Below are positions 48,108 through 59,989 of a stretch of DNA of 64,000 nt, in pieces. The stretch spans positions 186,001 through 250,000 of the forward strand of contig NEEC01000010.1 in the NCBI GenBank assembly GCA_002189035.1, in the 5' to 3' direction. Numbering within the stretch: position 1 is the stretch's first letter; the number at the start of each line of letters is the position of its first letter. Under the pieces are notes generated by a model. That model worked only from the letters and a program-made list of their open reading frames with translations, made no database searches and had not been told where the DNA came from. Both the position numbers and the translations under genes were made by a program. This stretch comes from Utricularia gibba (taxonomy: Eukaryota; Streptophyta; Magnoliopsida; Lamiales; Lentibulariaceae).

Positions 48108-49070
48108 GATAAACGAAAAATCTACACACATCGTAATCTGCAAACTCTTCAATCAAATAAATTTATAATCTAATACACATTAAAACATAATATTATTATA
48201 AGCATAGTGTTTAGGGTCGAACACAAAGAACAAGTGATTGTCATGTGATCATCAATGCATGCAATCAGTGTTAGGTTGATAGATTTGGTTTTAACTAGGA
48301 TTAAGTCAAATTTACGAAGAAATACAGTAAAGGAAAACAATAAACTTGCACGTTTATCACTAAAATAATCTCACATACACCACAAATCATACATCTAACA
48401 ACCAAAAGTCTAGGTTTATCCAAATCCTTGTTTTCTCCTAATCTTGGGTCTACCTTAATTAAGGTTTTTAAGATGAATGTCACTCCTTCCCTCTCCTGAA
48501 TTTATCCTTGTTTGATAAGAAAGTAGTGTGATCTATGGTTATCAAGGTTTAATGATTGATTAGCACATTACACCCCTTTGATCCCAAGACACTACTCTAA
48601 TTGCTTAGCCACTCATCATAATGGAAAAGAAAGAGTTTTCATAACACATCCTAAGCAACATTTGGATCTGAAAGTTAAATGGCAACACAAGATGCATAAT
48701 AGAACATAAACAACAAATTGTTTACGTAGGAAAACTAGAACTAGTATCAACTAGGAATATGTTCTTCAAAAGTATAAGAAATCTTTAAAAGAGAGCTTAG
48801 ATCATGGTTTCATTTTCTTCATCCTCCATGATTCTGCTACTCCTTTCCAGATCCCCCTTCCCACAATTGTTTTTCATAATCTTCAATGGGGAGATATTTT
48901 CTCTTTCCTTATTATTTTAAAAATCCTTTTATTCTTTTCTTTGGGATTTGATTGTACTTGATTCAGCTTTTATTCTACATTCTCTACAATTTCACTATGC
49001 TCTTTTCGACTCCTAGGGAATTGAGTTGGCTGATAATTGCTATTGCTCCAGAAAACAATTAAACTCATGA
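48108..49070 (-). mobile_element. Family A LTR (copy A6), one end defined
   Basis: It starts TGATAAACGAAAAATCTAC and shows the family features ATAAATTTATAATCTAAT and a GGGTCGAACACAAAGAAC variant of the signature near 48212. Runs typical of the family follow (CTAGGTTTATCCAAATCC). The opposite end is unclear, around 49070, and the hairpin seen in other copies is not evident. Confidence 0.6.
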
Positions 49071-51226
49071 TACAAGGTAATTAAAAATATAATCACATTT
49101 ACATTAATAAATTTCTAATATTCATCTAAATTCATGATAGTATTACAATTTTGGATTTTTTTATTTCTTTAATTTTTTTTTTGCTAAGAAATTAATCCAT
49201 TTAAATATTTTCTTGGATAAATAATTCAGGCATTTTTATTACAGTAACTGTCTCAAACTTTTTATGGAATTATCTATTAATATTTTTTTATTATGAAAAG
49301 TTTTCATCTTTTTTCAACATAAATTCATTGTTATACCCGTAATTTTGGACACAATCTATTAAGTATCATTTTCTCATTATCTTTTAGGTTATTTTTATGT
49401 CGAAATGTGATTAAAATTGTATAGTTAGAAATTTATAATATAAGATTTAAGTTTTCATCTAGTTGAGAATAATTTTCCTAAATTTTGTATTTTATCTAAT
49501 GTTTTATGTAGTTTTTTTCAAGTTTTTTTAGAGGTGAACACATGGAAGGAAGTGAGAGAAAGAATGCATCTTTCTTAACTTACATCTCCTTGATTTTATC
49601 CATGATTGCAGACGAATCATGAGACTTGACATGCAGTAAACTGAGTATTTGACAGATGAAATCATTAGTGTACCACTCCAATTCACAGCAGAACGAAGAT
49701 GACACGAAAACTCAGACTTTCATTAGAGCTTAGTTCAGTCCTGACATTAAGCATTCACTTTCTTAGTTTTAATTTAGACTTGATTTATCTCCTTAGAGGA
49801 TTTTTTCTCTAGCTTCTCTCTAGAATCTGCTTTTGTTTTTGCTTTGTATGGCCATTTACGACTAGAAACTTTCATTTTTAGGTTGGGATACTCGCAGATC
49901 TATGTTTTGTTAGTTTATTTTCATTTCTTCTTTGAATTCGAACGGGTTCCGTATATCTTCATGCGACTATTTTACAGTTTTTCTATAATAGTACCCTTAT
50001 TCAAGATTTATGGTTAACTAATCACTATTTATGAGTTTTGAAGAGGAGTAAGGTGGTGAGCACCAACTCATGCCCTTTTAGTAGGAGGGAGACAACGTTT
50101 TGTCTGTGGTCGTATCTCAGGATCAATGGACAGATAGTTACCGCATATTTAGACTCATTGGGTCATTGACAACACTCGGGCACATGCACACAATTCGACC
50201 GTGAGGGTACGTTGGCAGGACCCCTTATCATCACTTTCGTCCAAGGAGGAGCAACACCGGACGATTCCCATGCCTTCTTGCAACAGAGTGTAAGGGAAGG
50301 TAGACAATTATTTACTCTTATAACCAAGTACTCAAGAAGATCATAAAAGAGTAGAGACATGACGAATGTAGCTGGACAAGATTCCAAATCTAGAAACATT
50401 CAATTTATTTAAGGTTTATTACTTTCATTTATTTCTGATGTCTGTTGACAACTCTCTTACTTCCTAACTCAAGATTCATCACTTATGTTTCTCACACCTT
50501 TTAATGACAAAGCCGTTTATAAATCATGACTTTTGCATTCGGTGTAACTTTACCTTCCACTAAAAAACAACTCCCTATATTGACACCCATACTACACATT
50601 TATGTTTTACGAGTTTTAAAAATCTTTAAAATTTGTTGTGAAAACGACACGCATCACATGCATTTAAATAAATTACTGTGGTAAAGCCCCCAAAAAATGG
50701 GTCCATTTGAGAAATATCCATCTATCTCCAATCTAATTTGAAAAATACTCATACTCCTAAAACCTTTTGCAAAATACTCATCCTTAATATTGCTTTTATA
50801 AATAAATGCCAAAAAAACAAAATACATTAACTTGTTAATGCATTTCTTGGCTTTGCTTTTTAATGTCTAAAATGATTAATTTCCTTGGACTTTTGAAGCA
50901 TCAACTTATTGAAGAGTGAACATTGGATATCTTGTTTCATATTGGTAGATTGTTTTCCTCAATTAATCTACTTCCTTCCTAGCCTTCGCAAGCTCAGAAC
51001 GCAATTGCACAACATCATGATCCTTGACTTGTTGTGGAGCAAATGAACCGACAGTCTCCTCCTCATAAACATCATGATGTAATGTATGTTGTCATGTCTT
51101 TTGGTATTAGCAATACCCCAAGACATTCTTTGTTGTCTATATCTAACAATTGGATACCTTAGAATATAAAAAACTATTAGTTGAAAACATAACAAATTTT
51201 AAGAAAATCAAAAGAATCTTACAAGC
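49071..51226 (-). other. Unassigned region, probably retrotransposon-derived
   Basis: No complete gene is seen. A minus-strand segment near 51060-50960 reads GSFAPQQVKDHDVVQLRSEL, a coiled-coil-like stretch of the kind found in plant transposon proteins. The moderately GC-richer stretch 49900-50400 could be an LTR but has no partner in the window. Part of this may be internal sequence of the family B element whose 5' LTR is at 53208-54325. Confidence 0.3.
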
Positions 51227-52615
51227 TGATAAACGGAAATTTTAGCAATGTCGTTGCAATAAAAGCAAATTTCCTAATCTACACAAAATACAAATTTAGA
51301 AAACTTGTATAGTGGATTTCAGGGTCGATCACAAGGAGCTTGTACTTGTTAAGTGTCTCAACAGATGCATAATTTGGAATAACAGTAGCTCTTAGTCTAG
51401 GCTCAAACTAACAGTAATACGCAAGTTCAATGAACAAGTTCAAGTTTCAATGCGGAAAGTAACAAATACTGGTTATAACTGAGAGTAATACTAAGATGCT
51501 TTAAGAGTGTGCGGGTGATGTGATGCTAAGATATCTAACTTAATCTATCATGTTCCTATGCTTACAACTTCAAATAACCTAAGTTTACCCACGTCATTCA
51601 TCACATTTTCCGCTAAGCTAGTCCCCAATATCATCACCAACATTGCAATTAGGTCTACTCGCATGCAAAACATATAGAACTAGGTCTACTCGGTTCTACT
51701 GGTTCTACCCCATACTAATACCTACTGCTCTCATCTTAATTTGTTGGTCTATTTTTAAATCAAGCATTTTAGTTGTGAAGCTACTTGTTCCCCTTCTTAG
51801 GTTTACCCATGGAATGATAGAAACAAGAGCTAAGAAACAATGATGAATTTTATTATGAATCCTATACCTACACCACCATGCTTCATCTTAAGTCATTCCT
51901 AAGGTTCTAGCTACTCATACTTGGTAGGTAAAATATGATAACATTAGCATTAAGCAGCGAAAATATCAAGAATATTGTGAAAGAGTTGGTTGTAGAAACT
52001 AAAAACATCAACAAACGAAAGTAAAGCAGTAGAGTTTTGGTTTCCGTCTGCTACTGTTCACAGGCAGGAACAATAGCGCTAGACTGGGTTTTGATCTTCC
52101 TCCTTCACGTTAGAGACTCTTCTCCAGAAAATTGCCCTTCTTTTTCCTTCTCCTCCTTCTGGTTGAGTATTCGTTGTGTTCAAGTTGAGGGAGAAACCCC
52201 CTCGTGTGTGTCTTGAGAACTGCTCCTCGCTCCCTTGCGATTCTCTCTCCTCCTCATCTTTCTCTCGCCTCTCACTTCCCAAAGCAAGTACAATCTCTGA
52301 CAACTCTGCTTCTCTTGCCCTTCACTTACAGACTGCCATCGTGATAGTGTACTCATTGCTCCCTGCTCCTGCTGCTGCATGGTGACTTACATGAAATCCA
52401 TGCTGACTCCTCTAAATATTTGGAATCGTTGCTAGACTCACAATTGGGTTAGAATATGATGTGGGCTAAATCAAAGGATTTAGCCCACTAATACACTAGA
52501 AATCACCTTTTCCCAAATCATATAAAAATACTTAAAACTATAAAATTAACAACTAAACATAGTTAAAAATTTATGATTTTCATATAATATAAATAGGAAA
52601 ATTTGTGTGCTATCA
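51227..52615 (-). mobile_element. Family A solo LTR (copy A3), near-perfect TSD
   Basis: This LTR of 1389 bp starts TGATAAACGG and ends GTGTGCTATCA. Flanks CAAGC (51222-51226) and CAAAC (52616-52620) match at four of five bases. It has a perfect 12-bp stem hairpin at 52461-52488. It aligns over its whole length with A1. It is probably inserted in the internal region of the family B retrotransposon. Confidence 0.88.
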
Positions 52616-52639
52616 CAAACGAAGCATTTTATACCTATT

Positions 52640-53060
52640 GGTTTTCCAAAAATGGACGAGGTCGAAAGATGTCTAGGTATTCATCCTCACACATCTTCTG
52701 GTAGAGTATCCCATACGAAACTAGTCCATCAATCTCCATAGGCATCTCATAAACTTGTGACTATTTTAATTCCCATCTTTAATGATATTGTGAAGTGATT
52801 TGTGTGAGCAACCCTAGAACACTTTGCAATGCTAAACAATGCATCAATACTAAGCGGATATCCATCATCTTCACATAACCTCATAAATGTAACAATATTT
52901 CCAATAGAAGTTGGTGTTAATTGAGATAATGGAAGATGCACCAAACGAAGCACGTACTCCACAAAGTGTTGGATAGGTAACCTTAACCCACATCTAAAAT
53001 GTTCGGTGCTAACTGCAAAAGCACGAGTGCCAACTGATGTGGTGATTGATCTGAAATTTT
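52640..53060 (-). pseudogene. Gag-like N-terminal ORF of the family B retrotransposon
   Basis: In the minus frame, EHFRCGLRLPIQHFVEYVLR, then LPLSQLTPTSIGNIVTFMRL and ALFSIAKCSRV run from about 53020 to 52760. They match the domain often annotated as putative gypsy-type transposon (pattern G.R.P.HPF....L...G..P.QL.PN.W). It lies just downstream of the primer-binding site, as expected for the 5' end of a retrotransposon. Stops and a frameshift follow, and the family A LTR then interrupts the element. Confidence 0.55.
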
Positions 53061-53180
53061 TTCATCTTCTTCTTCTTTAATATAACGAAATTTTTAGGAA
53101 TTAAGTATCTTTGTCTGATCTTGTCTCCAAAAGTCATCCATCATTGTGACTAAACAATGCCCATAGCATCCTTGGAATAC

Positions 53181-53201
53181 GATTCCCTAACAACGGTGCC
53201 A
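53181..53201 (-). promoter_or_regulatory. Primer-binding site for tRNA-Asp
   Basis: The minus strand reads TGGCACCGTTGTTAGGG, six bases after the 3' end of the family B LTR. Plant tRNA-Asp ends in CCCCGGCAACGGCGCCA, whose complement TGGCGCCGTTGCCGGGG differs at four positions. All four are C-to-T or G-to-A changes. Athila/Tat-type gypsy elements are known to use this primer. Confidence 0.8.
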
Positions 53202-53207
53202 AAAACT

Positions 53208-54325
53208 TGATAGTAATTCTGCAAGTGCACACAAACCGTCGAAGTAATAAAATAAGATTATATACACAGGGAATTGTTATTGAAATTTTCTTTAAAAAAA
53301 ACTCAAAAAGACTGAAAACCAAACAAAGATTTGGTTTTAAAATAATAAAGAAAAGAAACTTTGGATCTATGATCCACCTTGATCGAAACTCGCCCATATC
53401 TATATGTGTAAACCCTCAGAACTGACTTGCTTACGCAAGTTTTGGGGGTGTTATTTTAAAATAATGTTACTCGATAACTGTTATAGCACTATCTCTTATT
53501 TAGTGGGACTATAAAATTAACCACAACATCAAAACCATTTCACTTTCTTGTGATAACTCATGTTTTTCCCACATCCAAATCTAATCCCTACACTTTACAC
53601 CTCGCAAAGAGATTGCATTGAATGTGTCTTACCAATGATATCCGATTGAGTTCTTCTCCTTAGGTGTTTGAGGCTAATCCGAGATTCTCCCACACTCCTT
53701 TGGAGCAACGTAGTACTAAAGAGCACGTTGGTAAAGAAAACGTTGCGAAAAACAGAATCAAACCACAAATTAAATATCGAAAAACATGATAAATTAGGCA
53801 TGCGCGCAAGACTTATGTAACCAAGGCTTCACGGCACCTATATGCACAAACTCGACTCTAACATGAAAATAAACATGAAAATAAGCAAAAATACTAGGGA
53901 AAAGTGGTTAAAGACGTCTTTAATGATTGAGAGAGTAGAGTATTTATTGGAGATTAGATACAAGTCTTTGTATTGGGCTTGTTTGATGGGATTGGATAAG
54001 ATTTTCTATCCAAATCTTCCAAGATCATTTTCAGATTTTTATCTTATTTATGAATTTTAGACCAAATCTTCATACTTGATCGAGTCTTAGGCTGAGATTC
54101 GTGACCCATCAAATCCATAATTTGGTGTGTTTTGATTTCTTCTTAAATTAATCCAAAGGTGTCGTAAAAATTCATAAAATATACTTTTTTTCCAAAAAGA
54201 TCAAAGTATTATTAAATATGCAAAATCAATTGAAAATAATGAGAAAGGAGAGTCTAACGTAAGTAAAAACAACCCTCAATAATAACATAAAAACATGTTT
54301 TAGAACGATACAAAATCATTTATTA
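53208..54325 (-). mobile_element. Family B 5' LTR (copy B3), still joined to PBS and gag region
   Basis: It starts TGATAGTAATTCTGCAAG and is homologous to B1 over its full length, with TATACACAGGGAATTG and CGTTGGTAAAGAAAACG as landmarks. On the minus strand its 3' end abuts a tRNA-Asp primer-binding site, which fixes family orientation. The outer end is near 54325. No matching 3' LTR was identified; the truncated copy at 39012-39535 has the right orientation but lies 14 kb away. Confidence 0.82.
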
Positions 54326-55285
54326 TTAGTTCTTGTGACTACATTGATTCCAAAGAATTGTTGTAAATCATTTTATCTAGTTGAAATATGTCTAGTAGTA
54401 CATAAATATTATTTAGAAGATTTTACTAGTTAAGAGATTTTTCAATTGGAAGCTCAATTAAGAGATTTTGTTGTACACATTCCTCTTGATCAGATACATA
54501 CATTAATTGAATTATGTCAGTGCATAATATAAAGATTGCTAGAAATATGACTTATTATTTGATTGTTAAGACTTATATGCTTGTTTATCATCTTTCTAAT
54601 TTTTATAGCTAGTGCTGAATATTCATTTTAAGCTTTAAAGATAATTAATATAAAATTATATCATAAAATAGAAAATATTTTTTCAACATATAGTTTATTG
54701 ATTTATATTGAAAATAAAATTGCATCAAAATACAGTTATGATAATATTATTGAAAAATTTGAAAATTTGAAAAAATCTAGAATGAATTTATAAAATATAA
54801 ATATTATAAACATATATATATATTGTATTATATATAATTTTAATTTTATCTCCTAATTTGAAGTGCAAGATCCGCCCTCCATGGAGCCTTGCCCTATATT
54901 CTCAATCCTGCTTTATTGTTCAAAATCTATTCAAGTTATATTAATGCTGCTTTTGTAGTATAGTGGGATGGTGCATTGGGAGTTGGGCGGAATTATTAGT
55001 TGTTTTTTTTTTTTTTGGTTGGTTATTTTCACCTGAAAAAGGTTATGATGGAATTGCAATTGGGGGCCAAATAATAAATGAATGTGTTGTGTTGCATTGA
55101 GATGGGATGGGGATTAAATTCCTTGCGGCTGCTCGTGCTCTCATGATGACCAAATTATATGCCAAACAAACCTCGGAAGGCAAAGCAGTAATCTGTAATC
55201 ATGAACAAACAGCGAAGAGAGTGCTGAAAACCAAAACAACTCGGGGAAGGTTGGGTTGGTGGTAGGCGGAGTGAGTCCCTTCTTT
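54326..55285. other. AT-rich spacer, downstream of the HMA gene
   Basis: Very AT-rich to about 54850, then more balanced sequence that may include the 3' UTR of the minus-strand gene ending at 55286. A T-run lies at about 55001-55016. No coding frame is seen. Confidence 0.3.
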
Positions 55286-56269
55286 CTACTGATGAAGGGG
55301 AAGGGCCCATAGCTGGGCCTTCTTCACCTTGGAAATCCTGGACACCAGCTCCGCTACCGTCATGTCTCCGGTCACCCTCACCGTCACCTTCTTCTCCGCA
55401 AAATCGATGCTGAATGATGTCACCCCTGCCGAGTTGTTAGTGGGCAGAAATAAACAATTAGAATTATAAGAATAACAAGCTCCATTCATGGGGCGACTGT
55501 GGAAAACTGGGATGGTCCCTGGTAGCCAGGCAGGCACCCCCAGCTCAAGAAAGGTTCAGTTCAGTTGGAGACGGAACCCCCAGAGGTAGAAAAGGAGATA
55601 TCAAATGTAGACGAGGACGGGGAAATTTAATGCTGCCCTGCTCAATTTTTACCTTCCATTTTCGAGATGTGCTTTCGCATTTGCTTCTCACATCCTTTGC
55701 AGTGCAACGAGACCCGAAGAACCACCTCCTATTCAATTGCAATGGCAGTCGCAGGCAACGCAACAACACATTCTTAGATTACAAAAACCAGAGTGGAGTG
55801 GAGTTGAGTGGACTGGTAAACACGACCTTATCTGGAGAATCAGAGGAGGAGGAGGAGGACCAACTTCGTGGCTTTTCGCTGCATGATGATGATGATGCGC
55901 GAGTGGCTTCCTCGGGGCTGCTGCTTTGTTCAGAGAAGAACATTTTTGGGGCCAGTGTTGAAACCAGCGGGGGCTGATGAAATCGCCTGGTTTCCTGCAG
56001 CTCCAGCTTCTCCTCCAAGATATCCTTTCTCCCTTGGGCATCATGTCCACAATTTTCATTTTGGTGTCACCAGGAAGCTGCTCCAGAGCCGGGCAATCAG
56101 TCTTCTTTTTGACTTCATCAGCATCATCCTTGTTCCTCTTGGGCTCTCGGATGGTGGGGCTGCAGCTGAGAAGGGGCGAGGACCCAGACTGTTCCATGGC
56201 CAAGAGCACAGATGTTGAAGCTTGTGATCTGCAGGAAATGTGGAGGATACCCTTCTTCATATTCTTCAT
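55286..56269 (-). CDS. Heavy-metal-associated (HMA) domain protein, SODIUM POTASSIUM ROOT DEFECTIVE (NaKR)-like, with apparent frameshift
   Basis: Three minus-strand exons: 56269-55827, 55728-55653 and 55425-55286, all with GT-AG introns and consistent phases. The start ATG (56267-56269) begins the family-type N terminus MKNMKKG with SQASTSVLLAMEQ a little later. The HMA domain begins at residue 149 (EVVLRVSLHCKGCEKQMRKH, metal-binding CxxC = Cys158/Cys161), crosses the second intron at MEG, and continues GVTSFSIDFAEKKVTV and ISKVKKAQLW. Total 219 aa if frame is restored; there is no C-terminal isoprenylation motif. NaKR proteins are phloem-expressed HMA proteins linked to Na/K balance and flowering-signal transport in Arabidopsis. 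Exon 1 is in one frame to about residue 99 (DFIS) and in another from VSTLAPKMFF on. One base is missing at the G-run 55969-55973. This is either a real mutation or a sequencing/assembly error. Confidence 0.85.
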
Positions 56270-56720
56270 CTTCACAACAAGAAAATGAGACGGGAGGAGA
56301 GAATTTGAAGTAGTCAGAACTGGTTGTCCCTCCTCGTCTCGCACATTAAAAGTTGAAGACTCCTGTTATCCTTACTCTTCCTTTTTGCTCGCAGATACCC
56401 GCACCCCATTCAATAATCGAAATCAGTATAAGCCAACGGATTTCCTGACACGTACTCCTCCTGTCTCCCCTGTAGGCTGTGGCATAATTTTGAATGCCAC
56501 TCCCCTCCACCCCACTCCAATTAAAAAACAAACAACTCTTTGGTTTTGAGGAGGAGGTGGTAACTGTTAGATAACAGCAATGAATTTGTTACTGTGGTGG
56601 GTAAAAAGCTCCTCAGGACAGAAAGCAGATGCTTTTTGGATCGTGGACTTGGAAGGGTAAATGTCGAGACCAACGAGACATCCATCTTCTTTTTAACTGG
56701 GCGGGGACCAAATATATGAA
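56270..56720 (-). promoter_or_regulatory. Probable 5' UTR and promoter of the NaKR-like gene
   Basis: This is non-repetitive, moderately GC-rich sequence upstream of the ATG. The first about 75 bases on the minus strand contain TTCAAATTCTCTCCTCCCG and look like a leader. The exact start and TATA element were not determined. Confidence 0.35.
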
Positions 56721-58481
56721 TGCCTCCCCTCTACATTACATTACGCTTTTTTTTTTCTTTTCTTTTCTTTTGCTGCATTTATGAGAAAAGAGAATCAGAT
56801 CAGATGCTTTTGTTAACATACGATATGTCTCTGAATCTTCCTGCTTCTCATCCCCCCTTTTTCTCTCTAGATAACAAGTATGAACCCACCAGTCTTATTC
56901 TTGGATTCATTTACTCAACAAAAGGAGAATGTAACTCCAGCTCTTTGCTTTTGTGTAGCGAACAAGGAAAGATGGAAAGCTTGCTGTTCTTATTGATGAG
57001 GAAAGAAAAATGGCATTTATATTCTTTTCTCATACTCCTTCATCCTTCACTTGATGGGCTAAGCTTCACCTAATGAAGGCTGCAGATGTATGTCGGCAAG
57101 ACCTTTTCAACAATGGATATTCAATGTGCCCTGAAATATGATAACCCGGCTCCCTCGACCTCATATGATCAGGTTTTACTAACATTTATAAAATAACTTA
57201 TACTAAGATTTGATTTATAAAATTAAACATAAAAAATATAGAAATACATAAACTGAATCTCTAAATTTCCAATCATAATACTACCTTCATTTAAAAATTC
57301 TATAATTTAAACCCTAAAATCTAAAACTTAAATCTGAAAAATTAGACCATTAAATATTAAATCCCAAAATTAAAATCAGAAATCCAAAAAGCTCAATCCT
57401 AGTCATGAAATCCTAAATCCTAAATAACTAAATAAGTAATCATAAAAAATTGTGATATCCTAAAACCTAAATCAATAATCGTAAAAGCTAATCATAAATT
57501 ACGCAAATTTAATATATAATATTTCTAAATTAGCCCTAGATTCTAAATCCAAAAATATTATTAATAACACACAAAAATGAAAAAATCATAAAAGTAAGAT
57601 AAAACGCAAAGAATAAATTTTTTTTTTTGGCAATTTACAAATCTTTGCTACTAAGTTAAGTGCCAAATCAAATAAAAAAGTTCAGGTATTTATCTCATTT
57701 GCCCATGATAGGCCATACTAGTACCCGGTGATCACCCCTCGTGCTGCTCGATAAGCTTCTATAGCCTATCATTGACACGGGGCGTATGTAGATTTTGATA
57801 GAAGATAATGTTACAAGATAGAAATCAAAAAAGGAAATTTTTGTCTTGGCGATATCCCTTTTGGCTGATATATAATGAAGGGGAAAAAAAGCAAAAATAA
57901 CTTTGGTCATTTGGGCAAATAAGGTTATGGAGAAGAGAGGCAAAAAAAAAAAAAAATGATATGGTAAAATTTTTGAAAATCTAAATCATCTTTACATCTA
58001 GATAATTGATTTTCCAATCGGTTATATAAACCTTTTCCTGTTTGATTTATCCAAGTCAATTGAGTAGAAATAATATCAAATGTAGCATACTTATCAAGTA
58101 AGGATTAATGTACAAACTTAATTAAACTCACATAACTATTTAACAAAAAAACAAATGCATCGAAAAACCTCGTGAGGTAAAAACTAAATTATTTTTTTAA
58201 AAAAATATTTGTAAAAAATATATAAAATATATTTGTATGCATAGATATAATTGTATGTAAAGTTTATGATTTTTGTTTACATTATGTATATTTGAAGTAA
58301 ATTTTAAATTTTTATGTATATTTGATGTTCATATAAAATTTTATAATTAACAATTATCTAATAATTTATTTCACGTGCACGCGTATAACACACACTTGAA
58401 GAAAACCATTACAATCATATTGGTGAAAGGAAAATAAATGTTTAAATAAATTTATACTAAATATGAAAATTTGGATATATT
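56721..58481. other. Intergenic AT-rich region
   Basis: 56720-57080 is more balanced and contains a pyrimidine-rich run. 57180-57560 is very AT-rich, with scattered CCCTAAA-, AAATCC- and AAATCTAAA-like words that look like a degenerate short repeat. No gene or mobile-element protein is recognised. Confidence 0.35.
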
Positions 58482-59652
58482 TGATAAGTAATTTTATGTT
58501 ACTTATATTTATGTTTTTTAAGATTCAGTTAGATGAAGTTTTCATCATTTTTGTCTCACTTTTTCTATGTTTTTAGAAAAATTTTATATTTTCATGCCAT
58601 TGTGATCTTTTTGGAAGGAAAGTGTGTTTTGTGATTTTTCAGAATAATTTTAACATAATTTGGATGATTTTCCAACTGACTTTGATAGAGACAAATATTT
58701 GGTCTATCCGGATGAAGACTCGGTCAAAGATTCTCGGATAACATAAAATTCACATCTTATTTTGAAAAATTTAGTCTTATCCTAGAAGATCTGTATCAAA
58801 TATTAGAAGATCTGGATGAAAGATTTGATATGAGTCCATCAAGAAAACTCAACAAATTATCACCATTATATAAAGACCAGAGTCCGAAGATCGAAGGAGT
58901 TAGTCATTGAGAGTCATTTAGAGTCAATTTTAGGGTTTAGGGTCGAGTCTAGCATGTTTTGGATTCATTTTCTTTCGTTTTTCATCAACTTTTGTTTTTA
59001 GAGTCGAGCATGCGTGTGTGAGCGCTTGCGACTAAGGATCTACTGTGAAGCCTTACTTGCACAAGTCATGCGCGTGTGATTGTCTTACTATATTTTTTAA
59101 CATTTAATTTGAGGTTTGATTATGTTTTTCGCAACGTTTTCTTTACCAACATGATCTTTATTACCATGTAACCATAAAGGAGTGTAGAAGAATTAAAGGT
59201 TAGCCTCAAACACCTAAGGAGAAGGGCTCAATCGAACATCGTTGGTAAGACACATTTTGTTTAATCTGTCTGAAAGGTGAGAGGTGTAGGGGTTAGATTT
59301 GAGTGTGGGGAAAACATGGGTTATCACAAGAGATGAAATGGCTCTGGTGGCGTTGTTGATTCCATAATCCCACAAAATAAGGGACGGTGCTATAACGGTC
59401 ACCGAGTAGCACTATTTTAGAATAACACCAACAAAACTTGCGCAAGCAAGTCAGTTCTCAAGATTTGCATACACACAAGGACGAGCTTTAAGCAAGGTGA
59501 ATCTATGATCTAAGGTCAATTTTCTTGTTATTTTTAAAACCAAATTTTTTTTATGTTTTCAGTTTTTTTCAGTCTTTGTTTGAATCAATAACAATTATAC
59601 GATCTTATTTTATTATTTTGAAGATTTATGTACACTTGTAAAATTATCATCA
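58482..59652 (+). mobile_element. Family B solo LTR (copy B4) with TSD ATATT
   Basis: This LTR of 1171 bp runs from TGATAAGTAATTTTATG to AAAATTATCATCA. Perfect duplications ATATT lie at 58477-58481 and 59653-59657. It is the reference plus-strand copy of family B. No internal element sequence is attached on either side. Confidence 0.92.
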
Positions 59653-59879
59653 ATATTTAGTGCAAATTAAAATACCTTATATTATATGTATTAAAATAAG
59701 TTAAATCATTATTTATTTTTAAAAATATTATATTTATCATATTAAGAAATACATAACTAATTAATTGCATTAAACGTATGAAATTTTAATATTTTTATTA
59801 ACTACAAAATTATATTTAAAAAAATATTTTTATTAAATATAAAAATATGTTTCTGACATAATCTTATTATATATAAAAC

Positions 59880-59901
59880 AATATATATATATATATATAA
59901 T
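59880..59901. repeat. AT dinucleotide microsatellite
   Basis: An uninterrupted run of alternating A and T of about 20 bases in an AT-rich spacer. Similar short runs lie near 5930 and 35757. Confidence 0.9.
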
Positions 59902-59989
59902 AAAAGAAATATTTTTAATAAATGAGGGTTATTTTGCAAACTTTGCAGCATCAGATTTATTCACCTATATACCAATGTACCATCTACGT

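Noticed and set aside
39012-54325. One large element bounded by family B LTRs at 39012-39535 and 53208-54325
   Set aside because: Orientation fits, but B2 is truncated, the 14-kb interval contains several unrelated families in both orientations, and no polypurine tract or matching duplication was found.
55630-56288. Several plus-strand frames of about 100 aa
   Set aside because: They are antisense to the NaKR-like gene, whose splice sites and HMA domain are clear on the minus strand.
57280-57560. CCCTAAA-like words suggesting an interstitial telomere repeat
   Set aside because: The words are irregular and mixed with AAATCC and AATCTAAA; no uninterrupted array of the plant heptamer is present.
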